In this document: positions 45,294-57,430 of the stretch, piece after piece
Layout: the number at the start of each line of letters is the position of its first letter
How positions within the stretch are numbered: position 1 is the stretch's first letter
Assembly: GCF_000614185.1 (NCBI RefSeq)
Contig: NZ_BAKM01000004.1
Span: 1-64,000 of the forward strand
Length of the DNA stretch: 64,000 nucleotides
From: Phocaeicola sartorii JCM 17136 = DSM 21941
GTDB lineage: Bacteria; Bacteroidota; Bacteroidia; Bacteroidales; Bacteroidaceae
Reading direction: 5' to 3'
Made by a program: the position numbers and the translations under genes
The notes under the pieces: model-generated
Database searches by the model: none
What the model was told of the DNA's origin: nothing
The model's input: the letters and a program-made list of their open reading frames with translations, nothing else

Positions 45294-47292
45294 TTAATCT
45301 GCAAAACGGATGGGACGATTGCTTAACCTTATCAAATCCGGTAAATCATAATATTTCAAAGCACCGTACAACACATTAGAATACATATCCCGCTGCATAG
45401 GCTTCTCAATGTATTCCTTCCAAGTCTTCACACTATGTGTTATCTCCACACTGTTGATTCTTTCATCCAAATAAGCGGCATGAATGGTAGCTGGACCATA
45501 AATACCATTAGCAAATACTTTGACGGAGTGTCCTTTCAGAAGTTCATGTTCCGAACAAAAATCAAGCAAAGTCAGGATATCGACTACCCGTTGTCCCATA
45601 ATAGGACGTCCTATATGCATACTGATCATTGCATTACGATATTCACGGTTCCAATATTTAGCATCCGTATAAAATGCAGGGTCCGTCGTTTCCCCCAATC
45701 CGCGCAAATCCGCCAACAACAAAATTTTTCCTTCCGTCAAGGCAGCAGCAAAATTTGCATATTCACTCAAATAAGTTCCTTTCCCCTCTTCCTGTAACCT
45801 TAACTCAACAGGAGAATCAGCATTCGCTTTGGACGGCACGATAAGAATACACGGAACAGGCATCTCCCCTTCCCTTATAAGCTGAAATTTATATTGCTCA
45901 TATTCACGCATAGAATCATGTCCGGTTGCCTCAATTCTTATTTTATGCTCAGGAAGACCTTTAAGACCTAACAAATCCAACATCTTTGCCTGAACAGTTT
46001 TCTTTCCTTTCGAAAGAAACGCCTCACGCTTGGAAGCCCACTCATCCAGCTGATTCACATTTTCCTGCATAATACTGAGTGCTCCAGGCATAGAAACATT
46101 CACCTGTCCTTTAGTCGTACAAAGCATATCTGACAACTGGAAACGGTCTTGTGCCGCTTTCTTCACCGGAGATTGATCATCTTTCAACCAACGTTTGAAC
46201 CAACTGACCAGCTTTTGCCTTTTTTCAACTCCAAGTCCATGACCGGTTTCTACTGTCAGCATATCCACCTTTTCGGGAACTCCCAATACTTTATAGCACT
46301 GTTGTAATTCAGCATATCCTGCTGCGCCCCCCACAAATCGACAAAATCATATTTACCACTTAAAATCAATAAAGGCCGTGGAGCCATCATTAAAGCAAAA
46401 TCAGGTACTTCCAGTTGTTCACTCCCTTCGTAGGGTATATGTTGGCAACCGTCGGAAGGACCTTGCAACTCCATAGTACGTTCTCGGGTAGAAAAGAAAC
46501 TACAAATGGCCGCTACCTTTACACGGGGATCCAAACCTATATAATAAGCGGTCTGAGTGCCACCGCCGGAAGATCCATAGACTCCGATATGCTCCGGATC
46601 AATATCCTTACGGGTCAGTAAATAGTCCAAAGCCCGATGATTGTCCCAATATTCCTGTGCCGCCAAACTAGTACCAAGCAAGTTAAAGCCCGCATTCAGT
46701 AAGGTATGTTCCGTGGTAGCCCCCCGTGTCAACGGCTTTCCTTCCCTGTCAATAAGTTGCAACCGTTCTCCCTGCCTATGGGATCTACCACCAGTACAGC
46801 AATGCCATTGGATGCCATCAACATAGCGGCATGAGACGAAGGCCCTTTACCATTCAATCCATGTCCGCAAAGTTCCAATGTTGCCGGAACAGGAACAGTC
46901 GTGTTCTCCGGCATATAAAGATGTGCTGTGACATAGCGGCCGGGCTTGCTTTCAAAAATTATTTTCTCTATATGATAACCCGTACCTTGTACCTTCCCCA
47001 CCACCTGAGCATTTAAATTCCCTTTCTCCGGAAAAGTACCTACAATTTGTTTATATCGTTCACGGCAACCCTCCAGATACTCCTGCATCCCGGCAGAAGA
47101 AGCAAACGCTTGTTGAATAGCCGACTGCCGATCAGCAAACTGCCGATGTACATCACGCATCAGATAAGAATTATAAGCGGTACTTTGACTCCAAGGTAAT
47201 GCCTTGAACTCACCCTGAGCAGATACCCCAACAGTCCCCACCCATATTCCCAAACCTACACATAAAGTGCGAAAACCGATGATTTTTCTCAT
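45294..47292 (-). CDS. Secreted two-domain alpha/beta-hydrolase esterase, frame interrupted twice
   Basis: A probable acetylesterase of about 666 residues after repair. The signal peptide is GFRTLCVGLGIWVGTVGVSAQ (start ATG 47292). The first hydrolase domain has LELCGHGLNGKG, HIGVYGSSGGGTQTAYYIGL (nucleophile), MMAPRPLLILSGKYDFVDLW and ETGHG; the second part, from about residue 390, has EMPVPCILIVPSKAN and LLADLRGLGETTDPA and resembles another alpha/beta-hydrolase domain with no clear Ser elbow. The frame breaks near 46770-46772 (one more G gives VDPIGRGERLQLIDREG) and at the six-C run 46327-46332 (a seventh gives DLWGGAAGYAELQQCY). Located 16 bases after the GH31 gene. Confidence 0.83.
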
Positions 47293-47308
47293 AGAATCAA
47301 TCCTTAAG

Positions 47309-49691
47309 TTATTGTACCACAATTTCAATTTTCTGACGGTTATCTCCGGCAGTCTTCACATACAGACGTTTATGCTCCGTATCATAAAACCAGCCTGTAT
47401 TCCGGTCTGCATCTGCAACCGATGAAAGAACGGGCAACGATTTACCATTTTCTATCACAGATTGCGGAGCGTTCTGCAAATAAGCCTTCACCAGATAAGT
47501 GTGTTTGGCAGGTTTGTACTTCCCTACCGGTTTATCTGCAGTAAACGTCCAGCTACCATCAGCGAGCCTGCTGGTAAAGCGGGTCAATGAACCAATCCCT
47601 TTTTGATAATCCATTGATATACCATCATCTTCATACATCTCGTAAGAAGAAATACCTGACGGATAGACATCCAATGTTATCACATCTACAGGATGCTGAT
47701 CTACCCACTGCATAGCAGGTTGCATGGGAATAATAGCTCCGGCTTTTATATAGACAGGCAACACATCCAACGGAGTAAGAAAAGACTTATATTGGCGGCC
47801 CTCGTAACGCTCACCGGTTTCATAATCAAACCATTCTCCACCGGGGAAATAGACATGCTGGCTCAGTGCACCTTTGGTAGTGACAGGACAAACCATCATC
47901 CACGGCCCGAACATATATTGACGTGTCAGCTGATAGGTATTCTCATCCTGAGGATAATCCATCACTAAAGGAGTCATCATGGGACGTGCCGTTTTATAAA
48001 GCTGATAGGCATTACTATAAATATAAGGAATCAATGTATAACGCAAACTATCGTATTTGATAAAATTGGCCAAGGCTTCCGGACCATAAGTCCAAGGTTC
48101 ATGATAACGGGGATGATCCATACCGAACACCATGGCGATAGGTGAAAACATACCGAACTGTACCCAACGGGTATATAATTCCGTATCGTAAGGAGAATAT
48201 TGTTCAAATCCTCCCATGCAATGAGTCCAGTTACCTACACCACTCATACCGATATTAAGTCCTGCACGTATCACCGGTTCAAACCACTGCCATTCACTCC
48301 CCCAGTCTCCGGCCCATATATAAGGATAACGCTGAATTCCCGCATAACCTTCACGGGTATGTGTCAGCCCCCTCATATTATTATATTCCTGAAATTTACG
48401 ATAGGGTGCTTCCGCATAAGCTAAAGGAAATATATTATGAAGTCCTTTCAGGTCCATCGTCCCTCCGACATCTGTTTTCACAAACTTAGCCCCGATAGAA
48501 GCTACTTTCATTACTCCATTCTCCCACCACCAATCCACGGCTTTCGGATCAAAGAAATTCACCAGCCTTCTATCTTGGCTCCGGGATACAGCACGTTTCC
48601 CTGTTCACGCGCCTTATCCAACAGATGATATTCAGGACCATTATCTAGTATGGAACGAATATGGAGCCCCACCATTTTTACATTCTGCGCATAGCAACTG
48701 TCAAACATGGCTTTCGGGTCTTTGAAGGTATTACGCCATTCAAAGCAACAACCGCCATTTCCGTAAGTGGTATTAAACAGTCTCCAAGTAGAATCCAGCC
48801 AAAGCAAATCAAAAGGCACTCCTTCCTCACGCAAACGTTTACATAAAGCAGGCGGGTATTTATCGGAAGTCATCTCTTCATTCTTCCAGGTTCCACCGGA
48901 ATAAGTACCGACATGCAACCCCATTGCAAAACGAGGAAGCATGGGGGATTTTCCAGTCAATTCCGTATATCGGTCAATCATGGTATAAAAATCGGGACCA
49001 TACATAAAATAATAGTCCAAATCACCGCCAAAAGCTTTGAACGAATAATAATCACTACTATCCACCCCATATTCCATTCGGTAGCAAACGGAGTATGAAA
49101 GAACAAACCATATCCTTTGGTACTCATCATAAAAGGTACGGGACAATAATTGGCACGTAAAATATCTTTTCCTCCTACAGCCGGTTTTATCCCTCTTCCC
49201 AACTCTACATTCAGATAGACCTTACGCCCTCGCTGATCCATGAAATCCATACGTTCCCCAAAACCAAAGAAATGCTCATCCGGTTGTAGAACAGCTTTCG
49301 TCTTGACAGAATCCTTATAAAAACGTTGTTCCCCAAGTTCCGTATAAAGCAGTTTGCCGTTTTTATCGGAAACAGACAGACAGAACGGATTCTTGGTAGC
49401 CTCTATAATCAGTTTTCCGGTCGTAATCAACCATGCAGCACCTTTATCTTCCACTGTATAGTGTACAGGAGTAAAATCATATTTCCGAACCATCCACTGC
49501 TCATTTTCAGCGAACACGGTACCTTGAGAATGACGTACACGGAACATATCATCTGTACAAAATTCCAATTTCACATTTCCCTGAGGCAGAAGAAACAACA
49601 AATCATTTCCTGTCTTCTTAAAAGAAGCATTGGCCGCCCATAGCCCTATACAATACAGGCATAAACAAAAGCATAGGATTCGTTTTTTCAT
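47309..49691 (-). CDS. Glycoside hydrolase family 31 enzyme, frame interrupted twice
   Basis: A secreted retaining alpha-glycosidase, 794 residues after repair, with signal peptide ILCFCLCLYCIGLWAANA. N-terminal beta-sandwich (HFFGFGERMDFMDQRGRKVYLN, PFMMSTKGYGLFFHT), catalytic barrel with PRFAMGLHVGTYSGG, DLLWLDSTW and the nucleophile region AKFVKTDVGG (usually KxDxGE), acid/base region YIWAGDWGSEWQ, then SLRYTLIPYIYSNAYQLYKTARPMMTPLVMDYPQD, which is GH31-typical. Breaks at the four-C run 49075-49078 (a fifth gives WNMGVDSSDYY) and 48566-48567 (a third C gives KIEGLVNFFDP). Glucosidase, xylosidase or galactosidase specificity cannot be assigned. Start ATG 49691; 13 bases after the GH2 stop. 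Confidence 0.88.
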
Positions 49692-49704
49692 GGTATCTGT
49701 TATT

Positions 49705-52700
49705 TTATTTAAAATCAATCATATTGAATATCAGTTTTTTGGCTACAAGTCCGGCAGCCGAATCATTAATGATGTTCCCATAGATATCCAATGTAGAGAA
49801 CAAAACACTACCCTTACCCATCGGTACAATCCCCATAGCAGTTCCGATAGCCATAGGATAAGTATGATAGGCTCCGACCAGCAATTCCTCACCTTCCATC
49901 ACTAATCCCATACGCTCCACCCCTGTATGTATCAATGCCTGATAAGGCCAGTTGAGAGCATTTCCGACAGGAAGTTCCTTGAAAATATCATGCGGCTTAT
50001 TAAACATCACCCCGCCCAGCCAGTTGGTTCCAACAAAGAATTTGTCCTTAAACACCGCTTTACTATTAGCCGCTATAAATTCCGACCACTCATCAGCACT
50101 CTGAATAATAAAGATTTTGGTTCCATCATTTACAGCACGTTCCATTAAACGCTGTGCATCCGGCATCTTATCATTAGGAACAGCCCAATCCAGACGACAA
50201 CGCGCGTTACTGCGAGGATGCCTGAAACGAATCTCTATATCGGCAGACTTGCCTCCTTCCAAATAGACTTTTCCATCGCCCAAATGCTCTTTCTTCCTGG
50301 TAATTTCATATATTTTCTTACCATTGACAAAGACTTCAATCATACTACGGTCATTACTCTGAGGAATAATCGTATATTCACCACTGACAGAGGGAAGTAT
50401 TTTACCACTCCATTTAATACCATAACCATCAAGCATATACACAAAAGGACTTGGTGTAGCTCCTTCAATAGCACTCAGATTAACCACCTTGGCCACTTCA
50501 TGATAAACTTCCTTCTGAAATTCCATATCCTCATAATAGACCACATCCAATCCCGGTTTGCCATCGGCAGAGCGTAACGCTTCCATCGGCACCATTGTCA
50601 ATTGATCTTTCTTAGGAGGACGGGCCACCATAATCCAATCCAACTTTCCTAAATTATCCTCGTAAGCCGCAACCGCTTCTTTCGTTTTACCCTTCAAGAA
50701 ATTCTGTAAAGCGTTTCCATCTTCCCAAACGGCCCCTTTGCCATCCAACATATTGGATGCCAGATTTACAGACAATATATCATCATACCCAGTTGTAACA
50801 ACGGAATTTTCCTTACATAGTTTTGCTTGAATTCTACAAAGTCCTCCAGCTGCAGGAACAGGTATTTTTACATCTTTCACCAACAACTGACCATAAACCT
50901 CACCTCCGGCGGCTTCTGTTTCATAAGTCCCTACCTCCGTTATATTTCCTTGAGAGTCCGTCACCGAGATTTTCAATTGATGTTTTCCCCGGACATTCTT
51001 CTCATTAATCAGATAAAAGTCAACGGTCACCTCTCCCCCTGCGGCAGCAACCTGTTGCCTGGTCTTTACCGCTACATACAAAGGCTGATTATAACGAGCT
51101 ATAATAGCCGGATCCGATTTGGGATAACGAAAACAATCGACAATTCCCGAATAATTCTCCGTCAATTCCGATTCCCATCCATTAACAACGTATGCATCCG
51201 TCAAATTATTCATTCTGGCCGATTCTATTTTACGTCCCTGATGTTCATAAGACACCGTTCCCATAGCCACACATAAATCATCTACGGTAGGATAAACTGT
51301 CCTTAGCTGTTTAGCATCCAGAAATTCATTAAATTCATCATACCAACGTAAAAACTCTCTACCATCCCATCCTTTATAGCTATATTTTTCCAAATCTTCT
51401 TTATTCTTTTCCAAACGAGGAGGTGATGATAAAGCCCCTTCCTCACCAAAGAATACAATTTCACGCTTATTCTTTGTATCATTATAATAATCTTCAGGGC
51501 CTTTGTACAAACCTTCATTCCAAACAGCAGGTCCTCCGGCACGATGATAATCATACCAGCCACTCCAATACACTTTTTCATCGTAAGGACGAATATGAAT
51601 TTTAGCCTGATCTTCTATATCATCCCCCTTTGCCCAAGCCGAGGTACGAAGAATCAGCCGGGAAGGATCCAGTACACGCATATCCTTCATCGCTTGAATT
51701 TCCAATGCCAACTTTTCAGGAGCAGCATTTCCAGATTCATTCATCATATTGTAGATAACCAGACAGGGATGACTGCGATCCCTCTTTACCATACGGACGA
51801 CCTTTTCATGCAAAACAGCATTCATAAACGGCTGTCTCACATCCAGACGGAAGCCGCCAGGCTCTTCAAAATAGAGCAGTCCCAACTCATCAGCATAATT
51901 CATTACGTCAGTATTACCGATAAAACGATGAAAATTCAACATATTCAACCCTAACTCCTTAGCGATGCGAATTTGCCTTTCAGCCAATTCTTCCGATGGG
52001 AAAATACCATTGACCGGCCAAAAACTCCAACTGATGGCCGAGCGAAGCATGATACGTTTTCCGTTTAAACGAAAAACAGCATCCTCACCTATACCGGAAG
52101 CCTCGAACCAACGGAATCCAAAACGGCGGGAATCTTTATCTACCCAGTTCTTTCCTTCGGATAACTCCACCTCACATACATACAGATTAGGATCATCCAC
52201 GCTCCATAATTTCGCCTCCGGAGCTGATATAGGAATCTTCAGTTCATTCATACCTTTATTTAAAGAAACACCCTTTATCTCTTTAGAATAAACTATTTTT
52301 TCTTTTATTTTGCCACTCGTACACCGTTATACGAAGATCCTGCTTCGTAGTCTTTCCTTTTTCATTCTGTAATGTCAGAATAGCGTTGGCGGTGGTTATC
52401 TGAGGAGTGTTCTGCATATAAATATCCGCCACATAAACAGCATTACATACCTTCATACCAACTTTTCCTGTTATTCCTCCAAAGCCATGACCGGGAGGCA
52501 ACATCTTATCTCCCCACGGAATCGTTCTGGAGTCACGCCAATCATGGTTACCACCCGCATCCGTTATACGTACAGCCAATTGTACTTGTTCTCCCGATTT
52601 TATATAAGGAGTAATATCCGTTTCGAAAGGAACATTGTCCACAATCTGATAATCCACTAATCTCTGATTAATAAAAATCTCCGCCCGTGAACGTATAGAG

Positions 52701-53074
52701 CCAAAATTCAAAAAGACTTTTTGTCCTTTCTTCAACACCGGAATATCCATTGTACGACTCCACCATGTAACTCCTGTAATATCTCCTTCGGGTCCGGACT
52801 GAGTTTGAAGATATTCTTCAGCTGTTCCGGGAACCTGTACCGGAAGAGTCTGGGCAGAAGTCAATATATCCCATCCCGCTGTAGGAACAATTACAGGAGT
52901 TTTCCGTGCCTCTTCCAATGTCAAATAAATATCCTCTGTCTGCCAAGCTGCATTTTTATCCTGCCATAAATGCCATCCTTTTCCTGACAAATCAAAAAAC
53001 GGTCTCTCCTGTGCTCTCACCCCATAAAATGGACATAACAACAAAAATGCTATGGCAATAATACTCTTCTTCAT
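49705..53074 (-). CDS. Glycoside hydrolase family 2 enzyme with a PA14-like domain, frame interrupted
   Basis: Secreted beta-glycosidase (galactosidase, glucuronidase or related), 1123 residues after repair. Signal peptide MKKSIIAIAFLLLCPFYGVRAQ; sugar-binding jelly roll with GVTWWSRTMDIPVLKKGQKVFLNFGSIRSRAEIFIN; immunoglobulin-like domain; barrel with general acid Glu in YNMMNESGN and probable nucleophile Glu in FFGEEGAL. Near residues 850-960 a PA14-like segment (YGIKWSGKILPSVSGEYTIIPQSNDRSMIEVFVNGKKIYE) is followed by a terminal domain. The frame breaks at about 52313-52318; two extra bases (for example G in TGG) give a continuous VYEWGKIKEKIVYSKEIKG. The exact repair is less certain than in other genes. 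Confidence 0.85.
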
Positions 53075-53209
53075 AATTATCTATTACTTTCTTTTATTAA
53101 ATTCAATAATAACTGTTGGCCCACTACATTAGCCCTGTTCTCGCTTTTAATACATGACTCCATGCTCTCATAGATGGTAAAACCAATATTCTGTTATAGC
53201 TAATCTCAT
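53075..53209. other. Short gap between the GH2 and pectinesterase-like genes
   Basis: A 135-base AT-rich gap with no gene and no strong hairpin; the genes on both sides run in the same direction. It is longer than the other gaps in this operon, so an internal promoter is possible, but I cannot point to one. Confidence 0.5.
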
Positions 53210-54757
53210 TTATTTTATTTCATTCATATAACTATCCGGCAACCACCCTTTCAATACAAAAGCAGGATTCCGATAATTGTTTATCAACTCTGTATCTTTA
53301 TCTTTTATCAGCTGTCGGGAATATGGATGACGTTTGGATACATCAACCGGATTTCCTGTCACCATATCACAAGTATTATACTCGTACATTTTAGCAGTCT
53401 TCGCTCCAATAGAACTCCAGCCTTCAGGAATTATATTTTTCACTTTACAATCTATCAAGACAAACTCTGCATCAGGGTAGGCTGAACCATGATTACTTTT
53501 AGTACGTCCGTAATCCGCCTGTTTACCATCCTCCGTAGAAAAAGTGCATTCAACAAACACATTACCATGATTGCCTGCCGTATTTCTTACCCATGAGAAA
53601 GGGCCGCCACCATTACGGAAATTACTTTTATAAGCAAACAAGCTGCCACGTCCTAAAATAGTATCACCACCACCATCCAACTCACAAGATTCCATATAGA
53701 TTGTTCCATTCGCCTGCAATGCATCTCCTGAACCTATAATATGTACACGGTATAAAGCAATCCTTTCTCCATTAATCAACAACCCTTCTGCCTGACCTTT
53801 TAAATCTGTAGCAATGGTCATATCCTCAATGACTATATCCTTGCAATTATCAAGCATGAAAGCCGCCCGACGGGAAGGAAATGTACCGGGCCACTCATTG
53901 GTTTTCACAGTCAGCGGATGAGGATTAAAGACTTCATTATTTGCATAATGTACTTTAGTATCGGCCATTCCTGCTCCTTTAATTTTAACATTCCATTTAT
54001 TCCTTGTATAGACCAATTCTTCATAATCACCGGGATTAACTAAAATCACAGTCTGCCGTTCATTAAAATCAGGAATAAAATCCAAGGCCCCCTGAACTGT
54101 ATTAAAGTCCCCTTTTCCTGTAGCATCCACAATCAATGTATCTGAAAGTTCCGGCATGTCAGATTTAGTAGTGAAAGTCCACTCATCTTCTTTAGTGACT
54201 CCTTGAAAACTGCCGTCAGCTAAATTTAACACACCATTATCTATAGTCACATAGTAAGTATGCCCATATTCCAGCATATTATTGTGTAGATAAATAGTAG
54301 CTATAGAATCACGCACGATGACAGGATAAAAATGAAAGGCATCCGTAAATCCCCCTATGATAGTAAGCTGGTACACAGGAGGAGTAGGTTCCGCCGTTCC
54401 CGAAGGAGTACCCGGACGAGTATCTTTATTGGTAGACATAACGGTACGAGTATAGTCATAAGGCACTTTTGTATAATCACATTCCGGACCATACGTACGG
54501 CTCTCCGTAGGACCAGACGGAATACTCAAATCCAAACTGTCCACCACTTGGTCAGTAACTGCGTCATAAACCCGTATCATACCGGAATCTCCTAGGACAG
54601 GAGTCTCGGAAAAAGTAAGAACCAAATGAGTGTCCGGATTGACATTTTCCGAACCGGAAGCAGGAAAAAGTGTTGCATTGACCTGCCCTGTCTGATTACA
54701 CGCCATTATAAAAGGAACTGCGGCAATCATACCTAAAAACGATTTTAATGTAACCAT
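53210..54757 (-). CDS. Pectinesterase-like beta-helix lipoprotein with an Ig-like N-terminal domain
   Basis: A lipoprotein (lipobox IMAC, Cys20) of 515 residues. Residues about 30-190 form a Big_5-type Ig-like domain (TLFPASGSENVNPDTHLVLTFSETPV, HTYYVTIDNGVLNLADG). The rest is a CE8-type right-handed beta-helix (IVDATGKGDFNTVQGALDFIPDFNERQTVILVNPGDYEE). The two catalytic Asp regions are present in altered form (IGSGDALQANGTIYMESCELDGGGDTILGRGSLF), but the RPW motif of classical pectin methylesterases is replaced by SWVRNTAGNHGNVFVEC. It may be a diverged esterase or a pectin-binding protein. Unbroken; 35 bases after the preceding gene's end. Confidence 0.85.
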   Translation of the reverse strand: MVTLKSFLGMIAAVPFIMACNQTGQVNATLFPASGSENVNPDTHLVLTFSETPVLGDSGMIRVYDAVTDQVVDSLDLSIPSGPTESRTYGPECDYTKVPYDYTRTVMSTNKDTRPGTPSGTAEPTPPVYQLTIIGGFTDAFHFYPVIVRDSIATIYLHNNMLEYGHTYYVTIDNGVLNLADGSFQGVTKEDEWTFTTKSDMPELSDTLIVDATGKGDFNTVQGALDFIPDFNERQTVILVNPGDYEELVYTRNKWNVKIKGAGMADTKVHYANNEVFNPHPLTVKTNEWPGTFPSRRAAFMLDNCKDIVIEDMTIATDLKGQAEGLLINGERIALYRVHIIGSGDALQANGTIYMESCELDGGGDTILGRGSLFAYKSNFRNGGGPFSWVRNTAGNHGNVFVECTFSTEDGKQADYGRTKSNHGSAYPDAEFVLIDCKVKNIIPEGWSSIGAKTAKMYEYNTCDMVTGNPVDVSKRHPYSRQLIKDKDTELINNYRNPAFVLKGWLPDSYMNEIK

Positions 54758-54792
54758 AGATTCATCAGTATTAAATTCAAGTCTTAATCATT

Positions 54793-57337
54793 CTATTCCC
54801 ATTCCACCTTCATATAATGCAGCATCGTTGTACTTTCACCACAACTGCCCGTATGCTGGATACCGGTGCCCCCAAAAGTGTTCGAGGCTATATCCGCCTC
54901 CAAATCTACCGAAAGTTTCAAGTTCGGATCAGTTACAGGCGCCGGAAGCGGAGTTGTCGTTGAAGCATGTGCTGTCAATTTTCCTCCTTTAGCAGTCAAT
55001 GTCAGAGTACAATTTGTACGATAGCAGGTAGAAGACACCGGTTGACTGATGGCTTCAGCCACCCCGTTCTCATATTTCATCAAAATAAAATCAACCGCAT
55101 TACTATACTTGGTCGTACGAATGATACGCAATGCATATCCCGTTAAAGTACGGGTATCAAACTTGATATACAAATCCAAATACTGTCCTGTAGCACTACC
55201 AAAACCTTGTCCTGCTGTTTTACTGGCATCCACATTCAATGTGATTGCCATATCTCCATAGCTGCCATCCAGTGGAGTATACAGCAAACGGGCTCCTTTC
55301 TGATCTTGTAACAAACCGGTTCCGTGAGAACCATTCATTCCAGGTCCATAAATCCAATAATCCTTATCCGGAACTACCTGCCAATCGTATGCTGCCGTAT
55401 CCAAAGGCTTATATCCACCAATCGTCCAAAATCCCGGTAAAAGTTGTGGTTGATTCTTACATGGAAAGTTCTGAAAATCCGTTTCAAATATATGAGTGAT
55501 ATTCACTTGCCCTTTCTTTATCGGAGAATTGGAAACAACAATCCGTTCTTCCCCCGGCAAACAACGCAGATGCTTGGGAGCGATAGCTGCCATCAGATAA
55601 TAACCAACATCTTCTTTTACCAACGTATAGGAATATTCCGGTTCATTCAAGCGGGATACAGAAACCGGAAGTCTATCAGCCCCGTTCCTGTCCGTACATC
55701 TATACCAGGTTATCAATGATTCATCCTTGCGCCCATTCAAATTTAAAGCATAACTGACAGTAGCTACTCCTTTAGCAATATTCAATTCCGGCTCTTCCGT
55801 AAACGAGGGAGCCGGTACATAATCGGGAGCAACCGTAAGTTCTGTCGCACATTCCAAACCATCCTCTGTATAGGCTATCACAGTGAAATGTTTTGTTTCA
55901 TCCTCCGTATTAGTTGCCTCGACAACACATTCATATCCCTCGGAAGTAGATAATTTCACATCCTTTTCATAACCTTGTTGTACTTTCCACTTCACGGGAA
56001 CATTATTCAGCACATAGTTGCAATGCCTTTTTACTGTTGCAGTCAATCTGACCGTCCGGCCACCAGTCTGGATGGAAGCTGTTAAAGGCTCTACAGAAAG
56101 GCAGGAGGGCATCCGGGTATAATTCCTTCCATCCTGCTTACCTATAGCAATGACACGGTCTTTCACCTGAAGAGGATCCCAATCATCCTCTCCTCTCAAT
56201 AAATTGTAAGTATTATAAACTACCTCTTCATTCTCTTCCAGCCGGAAAGCTTTCAGTTGATTCAGCTGATCCATGCAAGCCGTATTATAAGGCTTGTCAG
56301 CCCCTATTACATAAGGTTGCCCGTTCAGCTTCACATTGTATTGGTAACAACGCAACCAATCCGTAGGATCATGTGTCCAGCCCGCATAAACCGGCTTCTT
56401 CGAATGATAACGGCAATCGACAATACTTAATGGTCCGACCGACTTACAAAAATATTGCCGGTCTTCCTCATGACATACATAAAAGTCACAGTTCAAAAAT
56501 ACAGCTCCGCCCATATCACTTCTCCAAAAAGGTTTCTGACCATAAAAATGAAGTGTACAATCCAGATAAACCCCTGTTCCGGTCAACGCATCATCCGTAC
56601 TTTCCATGTGGCATTTATTAAAAAGTATCCGCTTGGCACCATTCAACGGATTCATGTTCAAGCGGCTGATGAAATGTACATTATCCGCCACAATCTTGTC
56701 GCCATGACAATAAGCGACGTGCGCCTGAGTGATGGCAGACATTCTTTTCTTCCTGCTTAATTCCTTCTTCAGAGGGTATTCCAAATCGACATTACAGAAA
56801 TTCCCCATGGTCAAGTCCTTAACCAACAGACCGTCTCCCCAAAAATCAAACATGGTGAAATTACCGACAGCCCCCTGTGTCTGTCCACGCTGGATGCCAG
56901 AACTGTATTTTCAGGATGGCTATTCAATCCGATAATATGAAGATAAGGCATTTAACAACCAAGCCGAACGGTTCACGACCGTCTTTTCCAACACGAATAG
57001 CAGGATCGTCAGGATCATCAATCCAATAAACGTATGGAGCCAGATAGACTTTCATCGGTTCCGCTTCCGTACCAACCGAAAAATTAGCGGCAGCTTTATT
57101 GAAACTATTAAAAACATAAGGATTACCCGCCACTTCCCTATCGGACAACTGCCCATCAACAAAAAATGTTTTCGGACCTAAAATAATTTCTTTATCTGCA
57201 TAACGAAGGCAGTTTCCTTTAAATTCTATAGGTTGCGAAGGATCTAACGAACTATAATGATCAATACTTTGTGCTTTTAACAGATGTCCCCATACAAGCC
57301 AGCACAAGGCAAAAGCGAGGAAATGTAAATGTTTCAT
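54793..57337 (-). CDS. Large secreted beta-helix protein related to pectinesterases, frame interrupted twice; function unassigned
   Basis: About 848 residues after repair, with signal peptide HFLAFALCWLVWGHLLKAQ (ATG 57337). A beta-helix occupies the first half (GAVGNFTMFDFWGDGLLVKDLTMGNFCNVDLEY, KIVADNVHFISRLNMNPLNGAKRILFNKCHMESTDDALTGTGVYLDC) and ends with NLLRGEDDWDPLQV, recalling pectin methylesterase ends. Then come two Ig-like segments and a C-terminal jelly-roll domain of about 220 residues (TDFQNFPCKNQPQLLPGFWTIGG). Breaks at 56947-56948 (one more G gives VVKCPYLHIIGL) and 56889 (one more G gives ASSRGQTQGAVGNF). No standard catalytic set is obvious. A pectinolytic role is inferred from context. 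Confidence 0.78.
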
Positions 57338-57430
57338 TTTGTATAGATTAAGATTTGTTCTACTACAAAAGTAAACGAGAGACAGGGGACAGAAAGGTAA
57401 AAATTGGTCTATTATGTGCAAATTTTGAAT

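Noticed and set aside
41563-46332. Programmed frameshifting at G runs
   Set aside because: Breaks occur at many unrelated sites in unrelated families, always by missing bases, with no conserved slippery heptamer and stimulator; a consensus error explains all.
53160-53209. An internal promoter before the pectinesterase-like lipoprotein
   Set aside because: I found no TAnnTTTG box at a convincing distance on the minus strand.
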